From NCBI RefSeq assembly GCF_026650985.1, contig NZ_CP086239.1, positions 620,001-684,000 on the forward strand: a stretch of 64,000 nt of DNA. The letters run 5' to 3'. Under the pieces are notes generated by a model. It worked only from the letters and a program-made list of their open reading frames with translations. It made no database searches and was not told where the DNA came from. The DNA is from Clostridium estertheticum (GTDB lineage: Bacteria; Bacillota; Clostridia; Clostridiales; Clostridiaceae). Below are positions 63,368 through 64,000 of the stretch, one piece after another. A program made the position numbers and the translations under genes. Positions within the stretch are counted from its first letter, which is position 1. Each line of letters begins with the position of its first letter.

Positions 63368-63702
63368 TAAATATAAATGATTTTATAGAAGAAACTCTTA
63401 AAACTATTAATGTTCCAATCAGATTTCAAATTTATGATGAAGATGAAACAACTTATATAACTTATCTACAGTATCTAGGACAAAACGAAAAATTTAGTGA
63501 AGATGTCGAAGAAATAAAAGGACATTATGTGCAAATTAATGTTTTCTCCTTGGGTGATTATACAGATATAGTTACTAAAGTCGAATTATTGATGAAAGAA
63601 GCAGACTTTAAAAAAACAAATGAAACAGATCTATATGAGGAGAAAACACATTACTTTCACAAAGGTCTTAGATACTTTTATGCAGAAGACTTAACAATTT
63701 AA
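63364..63702 (+). CDS. Tail terminator/completion protein
   Basis: 112 residues of the tail-completion type: IRFQIYDEDETTYITYLQY (an insert of the gp17-like fold), GHYVQINVFSLGDYTDI, and FHKGLRYFYAEDLTI. It ends the tail tube and contacts the head. Family call by order and general pattern. Confidence 0.75.
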   Translation: MININDFIEETLKTINVPIRFQIYDEDETTYITYLQYLGQNEKFSEDVEEIKGHYVQINVFSLGDYTDIVTKVELLMKEADFKKTNETDLYEEKTHYFHKGLRYFYAEDLTI

Positions 63703-63799
63703 ATTTATTAACAAACGTCGTAGATAATATAGGGCGTTATTTTTATGTCTTTAGGGTAGACAAAAAAGAACCACTTAAATTAAAAAGGATGGTAAAAAA

Positions 63800-64000
63800 A
63801 TGAGTAGATTAATAGGACTAAAAGATATAACAATTGCACAATTGCTTACAGATACAAGCGTAGGGGCAACTTATGAAGTTCCTAAAAAACTAGAAAGAAG
63901 TATAAAAGCTACTTTAAAACCAAAGACAACTCAAACAAAACTTTATTCAGATGACACAATTGAGGAAGTTGTTAATGCATTTGATAGTATAGATGTTGAA
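63800..64000 (+). CDS. Major tail protein, 3' end cut by window
   Basis: ATG 63,800 (AAAAGGATGG upstream) starts MSRLIGLKDITIAQLLTD and runs open to base 64,000 (67 codons). Segment YEVPKKLERSIKATLKPK followed by LYSDDTIEE is like the start of phi13-type major tail tube proteins. Partial. Confidence 0.8.
   Translation, partial: MSRLIGLKDITIAQLLTDTSVGATYEVPKKLERSIKATLKPKTTQTKLYSDDTIEEVVNAFDSIDVE

Larger units (their letters stand above)
36523..64000. mobile_element. Prophage (left end at spo0A; right end beyond window)
   Basis: Order: integrase, HTH protein, signalling cassette, repressor with divergent operator, RNA polymerase-like and helicase genes, toxin-antitoxin-like pair, HNH, terminase, portal, protease, capsid, head-tail genes, major tail protein. 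The structural module is HK97-type (siphophage). The left att site is probably between 36,364 and 36,522, just after spo0A, but no repeat could be confirmed because the right end is missing. Integrase and HTH could alternatively belong to a separate small element beside the prophage. Confidence 0.8.

Overview
The window is AT-rich DNA from an endospore-forming Clostridium-type Firmicute. This rests on the complete spoIIIA operon, spoIVB and spo0A, on the efp-to-spo0A gene order typical of clostridia, on purine-rich GGAGG ribosome binding sites, and on long A+T intergenic stretches. I recognise no rRNA, tRNA or CRISPR array.

Layout. (1) Bases 1 to about 11,980 are accessory DNA: a partial membrane protein, a DUF4236 protein, a secreted metallo-beta-lactamase-fold lipoprotein with a DUF3006 partner, and then three monocistronic cassettes (HEPN-like protein, DUF2971 protein, Mrr-like nuclease). 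Each cassette is preceded by a degenerate intergenic unit carrying an rRNA-type boxA sequence. A plasmid-like maintenance module follows: ribbon-helix-helix protein, iterons, HTH replication-like protein, and ParM- and ParR-like genes. (2) This DNA ends inside a type IV pilus ATPase gene. Only the C-terminal third of PilB/GspE (from about 11,980) remains, so the accessory DNA looks like an insertion in pilB. (3) From 12,587 to 17,228 the pilus operon continues (PilC, four prepilin-like proteins, PilM/N/O-like proteins). (4) From 17,515 to 36,363 is a conserved chromosomal block: efp, spoIIIAA-AH, an asp23-family gene, nusB, folD, xseA, xseB, ispA, dxs, tlyA, nadK, argR, recN, spoIVB, spo0A. 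(5) From 36,523 to the right edge is a second mobile element, apparently a prophage. It starts with a tyrosine recombinase directly behind the spo0A terminator and ends in an HK97-type packaging and head module.

The prophage is the most unusual part. Its left arm encodes a Spo0E-like phosphatase and an agrD-agrC-agrB peptide-signalling cassette with no response regulator. Its middle encodes a 1,093-residue protein with a DxDGD motif in the setting expected of the QDE-1/YonO family of single-subunit RNA polymerases, followed by a DUF5659-like protein and an SF2-type helicase. A small hairpin motif with compensatory base changes occurs three times in the non-coding DNA around these genes. My leading hypothesis is that polymerase, helicase and hairpins form a phage transcription or replication unit in which the hairpins are cis signals.

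Signs of decay are the truncated pilB, a portal gene with one in-frame ochre codon, and an internally deleted small gene at 1,609-1,745. Functional calls come from reading motifs by eye; no database search or structure prediction was run.
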